A stretch of DNA of 64,000 nucleotides. It comes from Pseudomonadota bacterium (GTDB lineage Bacteria; Pseudomonadota; Alphaproteobacteria; Sphingomonadales; Sphingomonadaceae). A model generated the notes under the pieces. It worked only from the letters and a program-made list of their open reading frames with translations. It did not search any database and was not told the DNA's origin. This document shows, one piece after another, positions 25,826 through 34,236 of the stretch (the stretch's first letter is position 1; each line of letters starts with the position of its first letter). The DNA is taken from positions 1-64,000 of the forward strand of contig JAJZQN010000017.1 of the NCBI GenBank assembly GCA_021847605.1, in the 5' to 3' direction. Made by a program: the position numbers and the translations under genes.

Positions 25826-27151
25826 TTACTTCGCTTTCGTAACGCGCCACACGACGCCGCCGACATCGTCGGTGACGAGCAGGGCGCCCTTTGCATCTGC
25901 GGTCACATCCACCGGGCGGCCATGGGCAGCGCCATCCTTGTCGAGGAAGCCGGTGAGGACGTCGATCGGCTTTGCCTTGCCCGCTTCGCCATCGGCAAAG
26001 CCGACGAACACGACCTTGTAACCGGCGGCAGGCTTGCGATTCCAGCTGCCGTGCAAGCCGACGAAGGCGCCCTCGGTGTAAGGGGCGCCCAGTTGCACCT
26101 TGTCGGCAAAGGTCAGGCCGAGCGGTGCGACATGGTTGCCCAGCGCATAGTCGGGGCGCTTGGTATATTCACGGATTTCGGGGCGTTGCGGCTGGACCCG
26201 GCGATCTTCATAACCGCCCCAGTAATTCCATGGCCAGCCATAGAAGGCGCCAAATTCGACGCGGGTGAGATAGTCGGGGACGAGATCGCTGCCCGCCATG
26301 TCGCGTTCGTTGACGACGCCCCACAATTCGCCGCTTTTGGGTTCGAAGGCGAGGCCGACGGGGTTGCGCAGGCCGTTGGCGAATATGCGCTTATAGCCGG
26401 TCTTGGGATTGACCTCATAGACGGCGGCGCGCTTGGCTTCCGCTTCCAGGCCATTGTCTGCGATGTTGCTGTTGGACCCCACGCCGATGTACAGCAGGCC
26501 ATTGGGGCCGACCGTCAGGCTTTTCGTCCAATGCTGATTGGGCGACTGGGCCGGCAAGTCGATGATCTTCTTACCGGCGACCGTGATCTTTGTCTCACCC
26601 TCCTTATAAGGGAAGGCGATCAGCGCATCGGTGTTGGCGACATAGAGCGTGCCGTCGAGCAGGGCCATACCATAAGGCGAGTTGAGGCCGGTGAGGAACG
26701 CCGTCTTCGTTTCGGCGCGGCCATCGCCATCAGCGTCCCGCAGCAGCGTGATACGGTTGGCCGACGGGCTGCCGGCGCCCGCGCGGCTCATGAAATAATT
26801 GGTGATCCGCTGGACAAGGCTGTCCTTGGGGCGTGGCGGGCTGTTTGTCTCGGCGACCAATATGTCGCCATTGGGCAGGCGCAGCATCGATCGGGGGTGG
26901 GCGAGGCCATCGGCGAAGCGGGCAACCGCCAGCCCTTTCGCCGCGACAGGCTGCTGCCCGGCGGTCCATGGCTTTACATCTGCAATGTTGATCGTCGGGA
27001 ATGTCTCATTACGCGGTGTGGTGAAAACCGGTTCGCGCCCCTGATCCGCGCCGGGCGGCAATTCAGCCGTATCGCCGCGCGAGAGGTAGATATAGGTGCC
27101 GCCAGCGAGGACGATCACAAAAAGGGGGAGGGCGATCAGATGCTTGTTCAT
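25826..27151 (-). CDS. PQQ-dependent sugar dehydrogenase (sorbosone dehydrogenase-like)
   Basis: A 441-residue six-bladed beta-propeller of the glucose/sorbosone dehydrogenase family. A membrane anchor or uncleaved signal (LIALPLFVIVLAGGTYIYL) occupies the N-terminus. The propeller follows with FADGLAHPRSMLRLPNGDIL, GLLYIGVGSNSNIADNG, FANGLRNPVGLAFEP and GLHGSWNRKPAAGYKV, all hallmark strands. Enzymes of this group oxidise sugars in the periplasm with PQQ and pass electrons to the chain; the substrate is not predictable and PQQ genes are not in the window. The start was placed at the ATG at 27151; the track adds three codons. Confidence 0.9.
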   Translation of the reverse strand: MNKHLIALPLFVIVLAGGTYIYLSRGDTAELPPGADQGREPVFTTPRNETFPTINIADVKPWTAGQQPVAAKGLAVARFADGLAHPRSMLRLPNGDILVAETNSPPRPKDSLVQRITNYFMSRAGAGSPSANRITLLRDADGDGRAETKTAFLTGLNSPYGMALLDGTLYVANTDALIAFPYKEGETKITVAGKKIIDLPAQSPNQHWTKSLTVGPNGLLYIGVGSNSNIADNGLEAEAKRAAVYEVNPKTGYKRIFANGLRNPVGLAFEPKSGELWGVVNERDMAGSDLVPDYLTRVEFGAFYGWPWNYWGGYEDRRVQPQRPEIREYTKRPDYALGNHVAPLGLTFADKVQLGAPYTEGAFVGLHGSWNRKPAAGYKVVFVGFADGEAGKAKPIDVLTGFLDKDGAAHGRPVDVTADAKGALLVTDDVGGVVWRVTKAK

Positions 27152-27211
27152 AGCCCACATCTATGTCGGTGATGCGTGTCGGGCAAGGCGTATGGCGAGG
27201 GTCGTCGGTCG

Positions 27212-27385
27212 TTAGCGATTGCGTTCCCGCAGCCAGATGACGAGCGCCAGAAGCACGCCGAGCGCAAGGCCCGCGAGAAGGCCGATGCTGGGCTGGCCAA
27301 GCAGCCCGCCGCCAATGGCGCCGGCCAGAATGAGGAGGGCGATGAAGGCTCCGGCGCCGGTGGGATTTTTTCTGCCTTGGCTCAT
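27212..27385 (-). CDS. Small two-helix membrane protein
   Basis: A 57-residue protein with a polar N-terminus (MSQGRKNPTG) and two Gly/Ala/Leu-rich membrane segments, AFIALLILAGAIGGGLLG and IGLLAGLALGVLLALVIWL, ending in RERNR, which by the positive-inside rule puts both ends in the cytoplasm. No family is recognised. The ribosome binding site is weak. It lies 60 bases upstream of the sugar dehydrogenase gene on the same strand and may be the first gene of that transcript. Many alphaproteobacteria carry comparable small hydrophobic proteins of unknown function. Confidence 0.65.
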   Translation of the reverse strand: MSQGRKNPTGAGAFIALLILAGAIGGGLLGQPSIGLLAGLALGVLLALVIWLRERNR

Positions 27386-27612
27386 AAGCAAGCCATTGCC
27401 ATGCGGCGACGGGCAATGCCAGTGCTTTGCCATGGAGAACGCGATCGCCCCGCAACGGGACCATATGTCCTGTATCGGGAAGGCTGTATCACGCTGGGAC
27501 TTGGCTAATGGCCTGTTCACTCTCGTATCCGGCCATGGGCGCTAAACCTCTGAAATGGCATGCCCCTTGAACCAATCGCGGCATAATAGTCGCTATGACT
27601 GTCGGGGGTCGA

Positions 27613-27822
27613 ATGCAGTTGCCATATCTTGCTGACCGTAAAAGCTATGATGATGCGGCAGAACTGATGAGCCTGTTCGGCGATGACGCCGGCTATGAGG
27701 CTGCGGCGCGTGCCGACCGCAGTCTGGATCAGGGCAATCATATTCATTTCTGCCACTGGCGCCAGATTGAGCGGCTGATTGTGTTGCTCGCTTATGAGCA
27801 GCCATTGGGCACCATCCACTGA
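27613..27822 (+). CDS. Small conserved hypothetical protein
   Basis: A 69-residue soluble protein. The start at 27613 is preferred over 27595 because GGGGG lies close upstream. The sequence shows LADRKSYDDAAELMSLFG in the N-terminal half, then a conserved-looking block DQGNHIHFCHWRQIERLI. The His/Cys cluster (HIHFCHW) could bind a metal, which is inference. Small proteins with this block recur in sphingomonads as far as I recall. A strong terminator lies immediately downstream, which supports a real transcription unit. Confidence 0.7.
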   Translation: MQLPYLADRKSYDDAAELMSLFGDDAGYEAAARADRSLDQGNHIHFCHWRQIERLIVLLAYEQPLGTIH

Positions 27823-27854
27823 AAACGGCCCGCCGATGCGTGGCGGGCGTTTTT
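27823..27854 (+). terminator. Rho-independent terminator between convergent genes
   Basis: AACGGCCCGCC and GGCGGGCGTT form a stem with one bulge, flanked by AAAA on the left and TTTTT on the right. It can serve both the small plus-strand gene and argC on the minus strand. Confidence 0.85.
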
Positions 27855-27864
27855 AGTGCTGGGA

Positions 27865-28809
27865 TCAGAGGCGGAGGCCTGCTGTTTCGGGCAGGCCGCT
27901 CAGGATGTTCAGATTCTGTACGGCTGCGCCGGCCGCACCCTTGCCCAGATTGTCCAGAGTGGCCACCAGTCGCGCCTGACCGCTGTCGGCATTACCGAAC
28001 ACGAACAGGGCAAGGCGATCGGTGGCGCCGACATGCTCCAGCGTGGCCTGACCCATGGCGGCGCTTTCCTCAAGCGAAGCAACGCTCACGATCGGCGACC
28101 CTGCATAGGCGGTGGCAAGGGTGGCATGTATATCGGCAAGCGCGGGCTTGCCCGGCATGGCGCGCAGTTGCAGCGGCACTTCCACCAGCATCCCGCGATA
28201 AGCCGCAGCAACGGCTGGCGCAAAAAGCGGCGGATGGGAAAGACCCGAATAGCGGGTCATTTCCGGCACATGCTTATGCCCAAGGCCAAGGCCATAGGCA
28301 CGAAACGCGGTGGGAACGCCATCCACGCCCTCATATTCGGCGATCATCGACTTGCCGCCGCCCGAATAGCCCGACGCGCCCGATACGGTCACGGGCCAGT
28401 CGGTCGGAAGAAGACCCGCCAATGTGAGCGGGCGGACCAGCGCGAGGAAGCCCGTTGGCCAGCAACCCGGATTGGCGACGAAGCGGCTGTTTGCGAGCCG
28501 ATCCCGATGGCCGGGTTCCAGTTCGGGGAAGCCATAGGTCCAGCCATCGGCCACGCGATGCGCGGTCGATGCGTCGATGACGCGGGTATGGTCATTGTCG
28601 ATCAGCGACACCGCTTCGCGCGCTGCATCATCGGGCAGACACAGGATGACGATGTCGGCGGCATTGAGCGCGTCGCGACGGGCGCCGGCATCCTTGCGCT
28701 TTGCATCATCGAGCGTGATGAGCGACAATTCAGGGCGACCAGCCAGCCGGTCGGCGATTTCGATGCCGGTGGTGCCATGACCGCCGTCGATGAAGATGCT
28801 GGTGGTCAT
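27865..28809 (-). CDS. argC: N-acetyl-gamma-glutamyl-phosphate reductase (ArgC, type 2)
   Basis: A 314-residue NADPH enzyme that reduces N-acetylglutamyl-phosphate to the semialdehyde in arginine synthesis. The N-terminal Rossmann loop is FIDGGHGTTGIEI, the short form typical of type 2 ArgC. The catalytic Cys is in ANPGCWPTG (Cys 116), and GASGYSGGGKSMI and YGLGLGHKHVPEM (catalytic His region) follow. The start codon overlaps the stop of the upstream NlpC/P60 gene (ATGA), implying translational coupling. This linkage of an arginine gene to a wall hydrolase is unexpected functionally; no other arg gene is in the window. Confidence 0.95.
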   Translation of the reverse strand: MTTSIFIDGGHGTTGIEIADRLAGRPELSLITLDDAKRKDAGARRDALNAADIVILCLPDDAAREAVSLIDNDHTRVIDASTAHRVADGWTYGFPELEPGHRDRLANSRFVANPGCWPTGFLALVRPLTLAGLLPTDWPVTVSGASGYSGGGKSMIAEYEGVDGVPTAFRAYGLGLGHKHVPEMTRYSGLSHPPLFAPAVAAAYRGMLVEVPLQLRAMPGKPALADIHATLATAYAGSPIVSVASLEESAAMGQATLEHVGATDRLALFVFGNADSGQARLVATLDNLGKGAAGAAVQNLNILSGLPETAGLRL

Positions 28810-29714
28810 GCGCCGATTCTCCGCCGGGCGATAATGGGTTGGGCGTGCGTGTCGGCAAGGCGCGCAACAACGTCGGCCAGAGGCTCAGCCACGACGGCCA
28901 TCCAATAGGCATTGGCGTGCAGCAGCGTCTTTGCGTCGCTCATGATGCCGACATGGCCGGGGAAGAAAACCAGATCGCCGCGACGCAGGGCTGTATCGCT
29001 GTCGATGGGCGATCCGATGCCTTCGCATTGCAGGTCAGTATCACGCGGCACGGCGATTCCGCACTGGCTGAGCGCGACCTGCACGAGGCCCGAACAGTCG
29101 ATGCCGCGATGGCCGCGCCCGCCCCAGATATAGGGCTGGCCCAGATAGCGTTCGGCCACCGTTACCCAGTCCGTGTCGACACTGTCGATCGGGGTGGCAT
29201 GACGGACATGGACGAAGCCGTCGGCACAGGCGATGAAATCGCCGTCGCGCTCACCTGCAAAAACGCTGCCGATCGGCCAGTGGTCGACGATGGGCGCCTT
29301 GATGCTGGGCGCGCTGAACAGAGGCGCAGTCGTCGCCACGATGCGGTGAGTGGGTGTCTCCAGCAGGTCCAGCGCATCCCGGCGCACATAGCCGACATAG
29401 CCGTCATGACCGCAAAAGCCCCATGCCCAATCCGTCGTCACATCCAGCGCGTAAAAGGTTTCGCCGCGCAGCAATTCGCTGACCGCTTCCGCATTGCCCG
29501 ACGTGTCATTGAGTAATGGCGCGCCCGAGGCGGCGCAGGTCAAAGGAACCGCACGGGCATAATGAGCCGAAAACAAGGTGCCGGCGAGTGCCAGATCGGC
29601 AAGGTCGCCGCGGGCAGCATGGATGCGCCGGTCGAGCGCAACCGACCGGCCGTTCAGGTGAAAGCGAACGCGCTCAGGCGCTGTGGTCCGCGCGGATGTG
29701 ATCTTGCCTTTCAT
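28806..29714 (-). CDS. NlpC/P60 family peptidoglycan endopeptidase with SH3-like domains
   Basis: A 302-residue cysteine peptidase that cleaves D-Glu to mDAP-type stem-peptide bonds or related links. Residues about 50-175 form two bacterial SH3-like segments (SGNAEAVSELLRGETFYALD, then APIVDHWPIGSVFAGERDG). The NlpC/P60 domain follows, with the catalytic Cys 207 in GIDCSGLVQV and His in PGHVGIM. The WGGRGHRGIDCSG entry is typical. No signal peptide is visible, as in related cytoplasmic recycling enzymes. The start at 29714, after AGGAACC, overlaps the end of the MarR gene by 41 bases; the longer track version would deepen that overlap. Confidence 0.9.
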   Translation of the reverse strand: MKGKITSARTTAPERVRFHLNGRSVALDRRIHAARGDLADLALAGTLFSAHYARAVPLTCAASGAPLLNDTSGNAEAVSELLRGETFYALDVTTDWAWGFCGHDGYVGYVRRDALDLLETPTHRIVATTAPLFSAPSIKAPIVDHWPIGSVFAGERDGDFIACADGFVHVRHATPIDSVDTDWVTVAERYLGQPYIWGGRGHRGIDCSGLVQVALSQCGIAVPRDTDLQCEGIGSPIDSDTALRRGDLVFFPGHVGIMSDAKTLLHANAYWMAVVAEPLADVVARLADTHAQPIIARRRIGA

Positions 29715-30081
29715 TGCGCGCGGTTCCTGCGATGAAATGGTGAAAGGCGTCAAGAAATTCCGCCCCTTTTGGGGTCCGGGTGATGAAAATATTGCGACGA
29801 TCGGCCGCATCACGCTCTCGTCGGAGGTAGCCGAGCGCCGATAGCTTGTTCAGGGCGCGGGTGATGACCGGCTTCGAAACGTTCAGCGCCTCGGCCAAGC
29901 CGCGCACCGTATGAGGACCAGCGGCGATGTAGACCGTCATCATCAGGGCCATCTGGCGATTGGTCAGGTCCGGCTTGCCCGAGCGGACATAGTCGACCAG
30001 CGTACGCATCCACTGGCCAAGAGGTTGAAAGCCGGAGCGTTCAAAATCGGTTGTGGAGTTGGATAGCGATGTCGCGTTCAT
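29674..30081 (-). CDS. MarR family transcriptional regulator
   Basis: A 135-residue winged-helix regulator. The DNA-binding core runs TNRQMALMMTVYIAAGPHTV, then RGLAEALNVSKPVITRALNKL (recognition helix) and GYLRRERDAADRRNIFITRT (wing). Flanking helices form the dimer. The ATG at 30081 is used; a GTG two codons earlier is also possible. It heads the block MarR-NlpC/P60-ArgC on the minus strand, overlapping the next gene by 41 bases, so it may control that operon. The 72 bases to the neighbouring peptidase gene would hold its promoter. Ligand unknown. Confidence 0.9.
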   Translation of the reverse strand: MNATSLSNSTTDFERSGFQPLGQWMRTLVDYVRSGKPDLTNRQMALMMTVYIAAGPHTVRGLAEALNVSKPVITRALNKLSALGYLRRERDAADRRNIFITRTPKGAEFLDAFHHFIAGTARNERQDHIRADHSA

Positions 30082-30153
30082 GGCCACCTAACGCATGATG
30101 GCCAATCCGGTTGCGTAACGGATGCCGGAATATGATGCGAAAGCCTCGCAATC

Positions 30154-31545
30154 CTACGTCACCGTGCCGTAGCGTCCCTGAAGCATGCGGAAAACCGCGC
30201 GCATTCCCAGCGCTTCGCCACCCTTGGGGCGGCCCGGTTTCGATGCCGGGCGCCAGGCGAATGTGTCGAGATGCAGCCAGGGGACGTCATCGGGCACGAA
30301 GCGTTTGAGGAACAAAGCGGCGGTGATGGCACCGGCGAAACCGCCTTCGCCCGCATTGCTGATGTCGGCCACATCCGACTTCAGCATGTCGGCATAGCCG
30401 TCCCACAGCGGAAGCCGCCATGTCGGATCGTCGGTTTCCGTTCCGGCGCGGGCCATGTCGGCCGCCAGATCATCGTCATTGGCGAACAGGGCGGGAAGGT
30501 CTGGCCCCACGGCGACGCGAGCCGCCCCGGTGAGGGTCGCGAAATCGATGACGAGTTCGGGCTTTTCCTCACCGGCGCGCGTGAGGGCGTCTCCCAGCAC
30601 CAGCCGTCCCTCCGCATCGGTATTGCCGATTTCGACACTCAATCCCTTGCGCGTGCGCAATATGTCGCCGGGACGGAAAGCATTGCCGCCAATCGCATTT
30701 TCGGCGGTCGGGATCAGCAGGTGCAGGCGCACGGGCAGCCGGGTCGCCATAATGAGTTGTGCCAGCGCCAGCGCATGAGCGGCTCCGCCCATATCCTTCT
30801 TCATCCAGCGCATGGCCGAGGATGGCTTGATGTCGAGGCCGCCGCTGTCGAAACAGATGCCCTTGCCGATGATGGCGATGCGCGGTGCTGCGGGATCGCC
30901 CCATGTCAGTTCGACAAGGCGCGGTGCAAAGCTGCGGTCCGCTGCCTTGCCGACGGCATGGATCATGGGATAGCCCTGTTCCAGCGCATCGCCCTTTGTC
31001 ACGCTGATGTCGGCATCGAATGTCGCGCCGACCTGGCGCACGGCGGCTTCCAGCTCGGCTGGACCAAGATCGGCGGCGGGCGTGTTCACCAGATCGCGGA
31101 CAAGCGCGACGGCACGGGCGAGATGCACCGTCTGGTCGATACGGGCGACGTCGCGGCTGAGCAGGATGCGGGGGCCGGTGGCATTGTCTTCCGCGCGATA
31201 GCGGTCGAACCGATATTGGGCGGTCAGCCATCCGAGCGCCGCCGGGCCGGGACCGCCCTCGCTCAAGCGATAGCTGCCCTCGGGCAGGGTTTCCGCTAGC
31301 TTCGCGAGGCACCATGAGCCGAGGGCTGCCCTGTCGGTGACGCAGGCGACGACCGACCAGTCCTGATCGCCCGGCATGATGGCATGTTCGCCCGCCTTGC
31401 CCCGGAATTTCTGTGCCGTCAGCATGGCGCGGACCGGAAGGGGCTGCTGCCCCAGCCAGCTTTCATACTCTGTCGGCTCGATCAGGTGGATCGAATGGGC
31501 AGGCTGGGCGTTGTCTGCTTTCAGCAGGTCGGACGGATCGATCAT
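30154..31545 (-). CDS. Leucyl aminopeptidase family protein (M17)
   Basis: A 463-residue two-metal aminopeptidase. The N-terminal macro-like domain (about 1-150) is divergent. The C-terminal catalytic domain (about 160-455) shows GKGICFDSGGLDIKPSSAM with Lys and Asp ligands, MKKDMGGAAHALA, the signature EIGNTDAEGRLVLGDAL and the late segment LHLDTFAWRP. It should release N-terminal residues from peptides in the cytoplasm. The start at ATG 31545 is chosen because the extra 31 residues of the track have no family character; the ribosome binding site is weak. It reads toward the MarR gene but is separated by a spacer. Confidence 0.92.
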   Translation of the reverse strand: MIDPSDLLKADNAQPAHSIHLIEPTEYESWLGQQPLPVRAMLTAQKFRGKAGEHAIMPGDQDWSVVACVTDRAALGSWCLAKLAETLPEGSYRLSEGGPGPAALGWLTAQYRFDRYRAEDNATGPRILLSRDVARIDQTVHLARAVALVRDLVNTPAADLGPAELEAAVRQVGATFDADISVTKGDALEQGYPMIHAVGKAADRSFAPRLVELTWGDPAAPRIAIIGKGICFDSGGLDIKPSSAMRWMKKDMGGAAHALALAQLIMATRLPVRLHLLIPTAENAIGGNAFRPGDILRTRKGLSVEIGNTDAEGRLVLGDALTRAGEEKPELVIDFATLTGAARVAVGPDLPALFANDDDLAADMARAGTETDDPTWRLPLWDGYADMLKSDVADISNAGEGGFAGAITAALFLKRFVPDDVPWLHLDTFAWRPASKPGRPKGGEALGMRAVFRMLQGRYGTVT

Positions 31546-31685
31546 GCTGTGGATGTAGGTGAAAGGAGCGGCCGATGAAAAGGCCCATTTTGGCGGAACC
31601 CTGGAAAGGCACCGCTTTCCCTTTGCGTCCATGGCCATCCCGGCCTAATCCTTCCCCATCAAAAGAAAATGCAGGAGATTAAAGG

Positions 31686-31886
31686 ATGACTGTTCAGGAC
31701 GATCGCGGCCTTCAGGCCGCGCGGGCGCGGGCCTATACGCTCGCTGAGACTGGAAAATTTCATACTATCAACGATGTGCAACAGGCGCTGATCGCCGAAG
31801 GCTGGCCTAATGCGGCCGAAGCCCTGTCAGGTGACTATGCCCGCGAAGCTGTGAGCGAACGTTGCCGCGTGGCGCAGGCCCACTGA
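31686..31886 (+). CDS. Small soluble protein of unknown function
   Basis: A 66-residue protein with a strong ribosome binding site (AGGAGATTAAAGG) before the ATG. It is all-helical in appearance: RGLQAARARAYTLAETGKF, then INDVQQALIAEGWPNAAEAL, then REAVSERCR. The middle looks like a small helix-turn-helix fold without a basic face. The TGA stop overlaps the ATG of the following lipoprotein gene by one base (TGATG), so the two are translationally coupled and probably work together. I do not recognise a family. Confidence 0.75.
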   Translation: MTVQDDRGLQAARARAYTLAETGKFHTINDVQQALIAEGWPNAAEALSGDYAREAVSERCRVAQAH

Positions 31887-32719
31887 TGCGGAGCGGGGGG
31901 CGGGTCGCGCAGACCGGATTGTTGATTGTCGTTCTGGCACTGGGAGCCTGCAAACAGGCGCCAGCGCCGAATGAGGCTGACAAGGTGGATAATGCGGCAG
32001 CGGCGCGTTACGCCGACCGAATGTCCGGTACGCCAGCGCCGGTACCGGCGGCGAAACCATATAATGTCGCGGAAAAGAGCGACATGCTCGAATTTTCCTA
32101 TGCCTATCCGGCGCAGGCCGCCGCCATCCCGTTTCTGGTCGACAAATTCGGTAAGGAACTTGCGTCGTCAAAGACGGATGCACTGGGCATGGCCAAGGAC
32201 GACAAGGCAGCCGCTGCACAATCCGGCTTTCCTTTCCATGCCCATAGTCTGGAAACCAAGTGGACGGTCACTGGCGACACGCCCCGCTTTCTGGCCCTGC
32301 GCTCCGAAACCTATGTCTATACCGGGGGCGCGCACGGCATGACCGGCTATGACTCGCTGCTATGGGACAAGGCCCGCAAGCGTGAGACGAGCGTGAAGGC
32401 GGTGATGACATCGCCGGCGGCCTTTACCAAGGCCATTCACGATCGTTTCTGCAAGGAACTGGACCGGCAGCGAGCGGAAAAGCGCGGCGAGCCGGTGGTG
32501 CGGGGGGATGATGATTTCACCAAATGCATCGATCCGATGGATCAGGTGCTGACCTATACGTCGAAAGACGGCAGGCTCATCGATGGCGTCACCATCATCA
32601 TCGGTCCCTATAATGCCGGTCCCTATGCGGAGGGCAGTTACGACATTGCCCTGCCGGTCGATGCGGCGCTGCGCAAGGCGATCAAGACCGAATATCAGGA
32701 CGGGTTTGTGAAGCAGTAA
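31886..32719 (+). CDS. DUF4163/DUF3298 lipoprotein
   Basis: A 277-residue lipoprotein. The signal TGLLIVVLALGACKQ contains a clear lipobox (LGAC). A Pro/Ala-rich linker leads to a DUF4163 (PdaC-like) domain, SYAYPAQAAAIPFLVDKF through SETYVYTGGAHGMTG, and then a DUF3298 domain that ends in the typical GPYNAGPYAEGSYDIALPV. This pair is found in proteins related to the accessory part of the deacetylase PdaC and in RsiV-like lysozyme sensors. By family, an envelope protein possibly binding polysaccharide or lysozyme. Start by TGATG overlap with the upstream small gene. A repeat pair follows. Confidence 0.85.
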   Translation: MRSGGRVAQTGLLIVVLALGACKQAPAPNEADKVDNAAAARYADRMSGTPAPVPAAKPYNVAEKSDMLEFSYAYPAQAAAIPFLVDKFGKELASSKTDALGMAKDDKAAAAQSGFPFHAHSLETKWTVTGDTPRFLALRSETYVYTGGAHGMTGYDSLLWDKARKRETSVKAVMTSPAAFTKAIHDRFCKELDRQRAEKRGEPVVRGDDDFTKCIDPMDQVLTYTSKDGRLIDGVTIIIGPYNAGPYAEGSYDIALPVDAALRKAIKTEYQDGFVKQ

Positions 32720-32726
32720 ATACCCA

Positions 32727-32803
32727 TCCCGTTCGCTTCGAGCGAAGTCGAGAAGCGGATGACGCGCCGCTTCTCGTTGCTCGACATGCTCGAAACGAAC
32801 GGA
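32727..32803. repeat. Inverted pair of sphingomonad repeats, copies 7a/7b
   Basis: CCCGTTCGCTTCGAGCGAAG followed by TCGAGAAGCGG, and a partial reverse complement ending ATGCTCGAAACGAACGGA, form an imperfect long hairpin. It lies between the convergent lipoprotein and rimO genes. Confidence 0.85.
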
Positions 32804-32812
32804 GGTTCTGGC

Positions 32813-34186
32813 TCAGTTGTCGACCGGAACGCCATAAAGATCATGGTCGTCGGCATCCTCGATCAGGACGTCGAACATGTCACCAGCCTTTCGGCCTTCG
32901 TCCACGTCGCGCAGGAAGACGTTGCCGTCGATTTCCGGCGCATCGGCCTGAGAGCGGGCGGTGGCGCCGATGCTGCCATCTTCCTCGTCCGGTTCGCCGA
33001 CTTCATCGAGGATGACGGGGATCACGCGACCGACCTTGGCCTCCAGCTTGGCGGCGCTGATCGCAGCGGTCTTTTCCATGATCCGCTGATAGCGTTCCTC
33101 CTTGACCTCTTCCGGCACGGCGCCGGGCAGATCATTGGCGGCTGCGCCCTCTACGGGTTCGAAGCGGAAGGCGCCGACGCGATCAAGTTGCGCCTCTTCC
33201 AGCCAGTCGAGCAGATATTGGAAATCCGCTTCCGTCTCGCCGGGGAAGCCGACGACGAAGCTGGAACGGATCGCGATGTCAGGACAGATGTCGCGCCATT
33301 TGCGAATACGGTCCAGCACCTTGGCTTCGTTGGCTGGGCGCTTCATCGCTTTCAGCACGCTGGGCGCGGCATGCTGGAAAGGAATGTCGAGATAGGGCGT
33401 CAGCAGCCTCTCGGCCATGAGTGGAACGACATGATCGACATGGGGGTAGGGATAGACATAATGGAGGCGCACCCACGGCGCCTTGCCATCTGCGGTGCGC
33501 AGCTGGCCCAGCTCACGCGCCATGTCGGTCATGTGCGCGCGGACCTCGCGGCCCTTCCAGTTGCGCGGCTCGTGGCGCCTGTCGACGCCATAGGCGGACG
33601 TGTCCTGACTGATGACCAGCAGTTCCTTGGTACCGGCGGCGACCAGCTTCTCCGCTTCGCGCAGCACCGCGTCGATGCGGCGGCTGACCAGATCGCCCCG
33701 GATCGAGGGGATGATGCAGAAGGAGCAGCGATGGTTGCAGCCCTCTGAAATCTTCAGATAGCTGTAATGACGCGGCGTCAGCTTCAGGCCGCCTTCCGGC
33801 ACCAGATCGACGAAGGCGTTGGGGATGGGCGGCGATGCATCATGCACCGCATTGACCACCTGCTCATATTGATGCGCGCCGGTGACGGCCAGAACCTGAG
33901 GGAATTTGGCGCGGATCACGTCCGCCTCATCGCCCATGCAGCCGGTGACGATGACGCGGCCATTTTCGGCCATCGCCTCGCCGATCGCTTCGAGCGATTC
34001 TTCCTTGGCGGAATCGAGGAAGCCGCAGGTATTGACCAGCACGACGTCGGCGCCGGCATAGTCGGCGGACATCTGATAGCCGTCGGAGCGCAGCTTGGTC
34101 AGGATACGTTCGGAGTCCACCAGGTTTTTCGGACAGCCGAGCGAAACCATGCCGATCTTCGGCGCGTCTGGGATTTTGGTTGCCAT
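32813..34186 (-). CDS. rimO: Ribosomal protein S12 methylthiotransferase RimO
   Basis: A 457-residue radical SAM enzyme that adds a methylthio group to the conserved Asp of ribosomal protein S12. The N-terminal UPF0004 domain has [12 protein letters not shown] and [14 protein letters not shown] plus the third cluster Cys in VTGCMGDEA. The radical SAM core carries the CxxxCxxC cluster in [22 protein letters not shown] domain (about 385-457) is rich in acidic residues. The ATG at 34186 directly precedes the conserved region; the track adds 48 codons that overlap the next gene. It is the last gene of a minus-strand run that starts at serS. Confidence 0.96.
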   Translation of the reverse strand: MATKIPDAPKIGMVSLGCPKNLVDSERILTKLRSDGYQMSADYAGADVVLVNTCGFLDSAKEESLEAIGEAMAENGRVIVTGCMGDEADVIRAKFPQVLAVTGAHQYEQVVNAVHDASPPIPNAFVDLVPEGGLKLTPRHYSYLKISEGCNHRCSFCIIPSIRGDLVSRRIDAVLREAEKLVAAGTKELLVISQDTSAYGVDRRHEPRNWKGREVRAHMTDMARELGQLRTADGKAPWVRLHYVYPYPHVDHVVPLMAERLLTPYLDIPFQHAAPSVLKAMKRPANEAKVLDRIRKWRDICPDIAIRSSFVVGFPGETEADFQYLLDWLEEAQLDRVGAFRFEPVEGAAANDLPGAVPEEVKEERYQRIMEKTAAISAAKLEAKVGRVIPVILDEVGEPDEEDGSIGATARSQADAPEIDGNVFLRDVDEGRKAGDMFDVLIEDADDHDLYGVPVDN

Positions 34187-34236
34187 GATCGGCGCGCACA
34201 TAGGGATTTTTGCGCCAAATGTCACGGGGGGACGAT

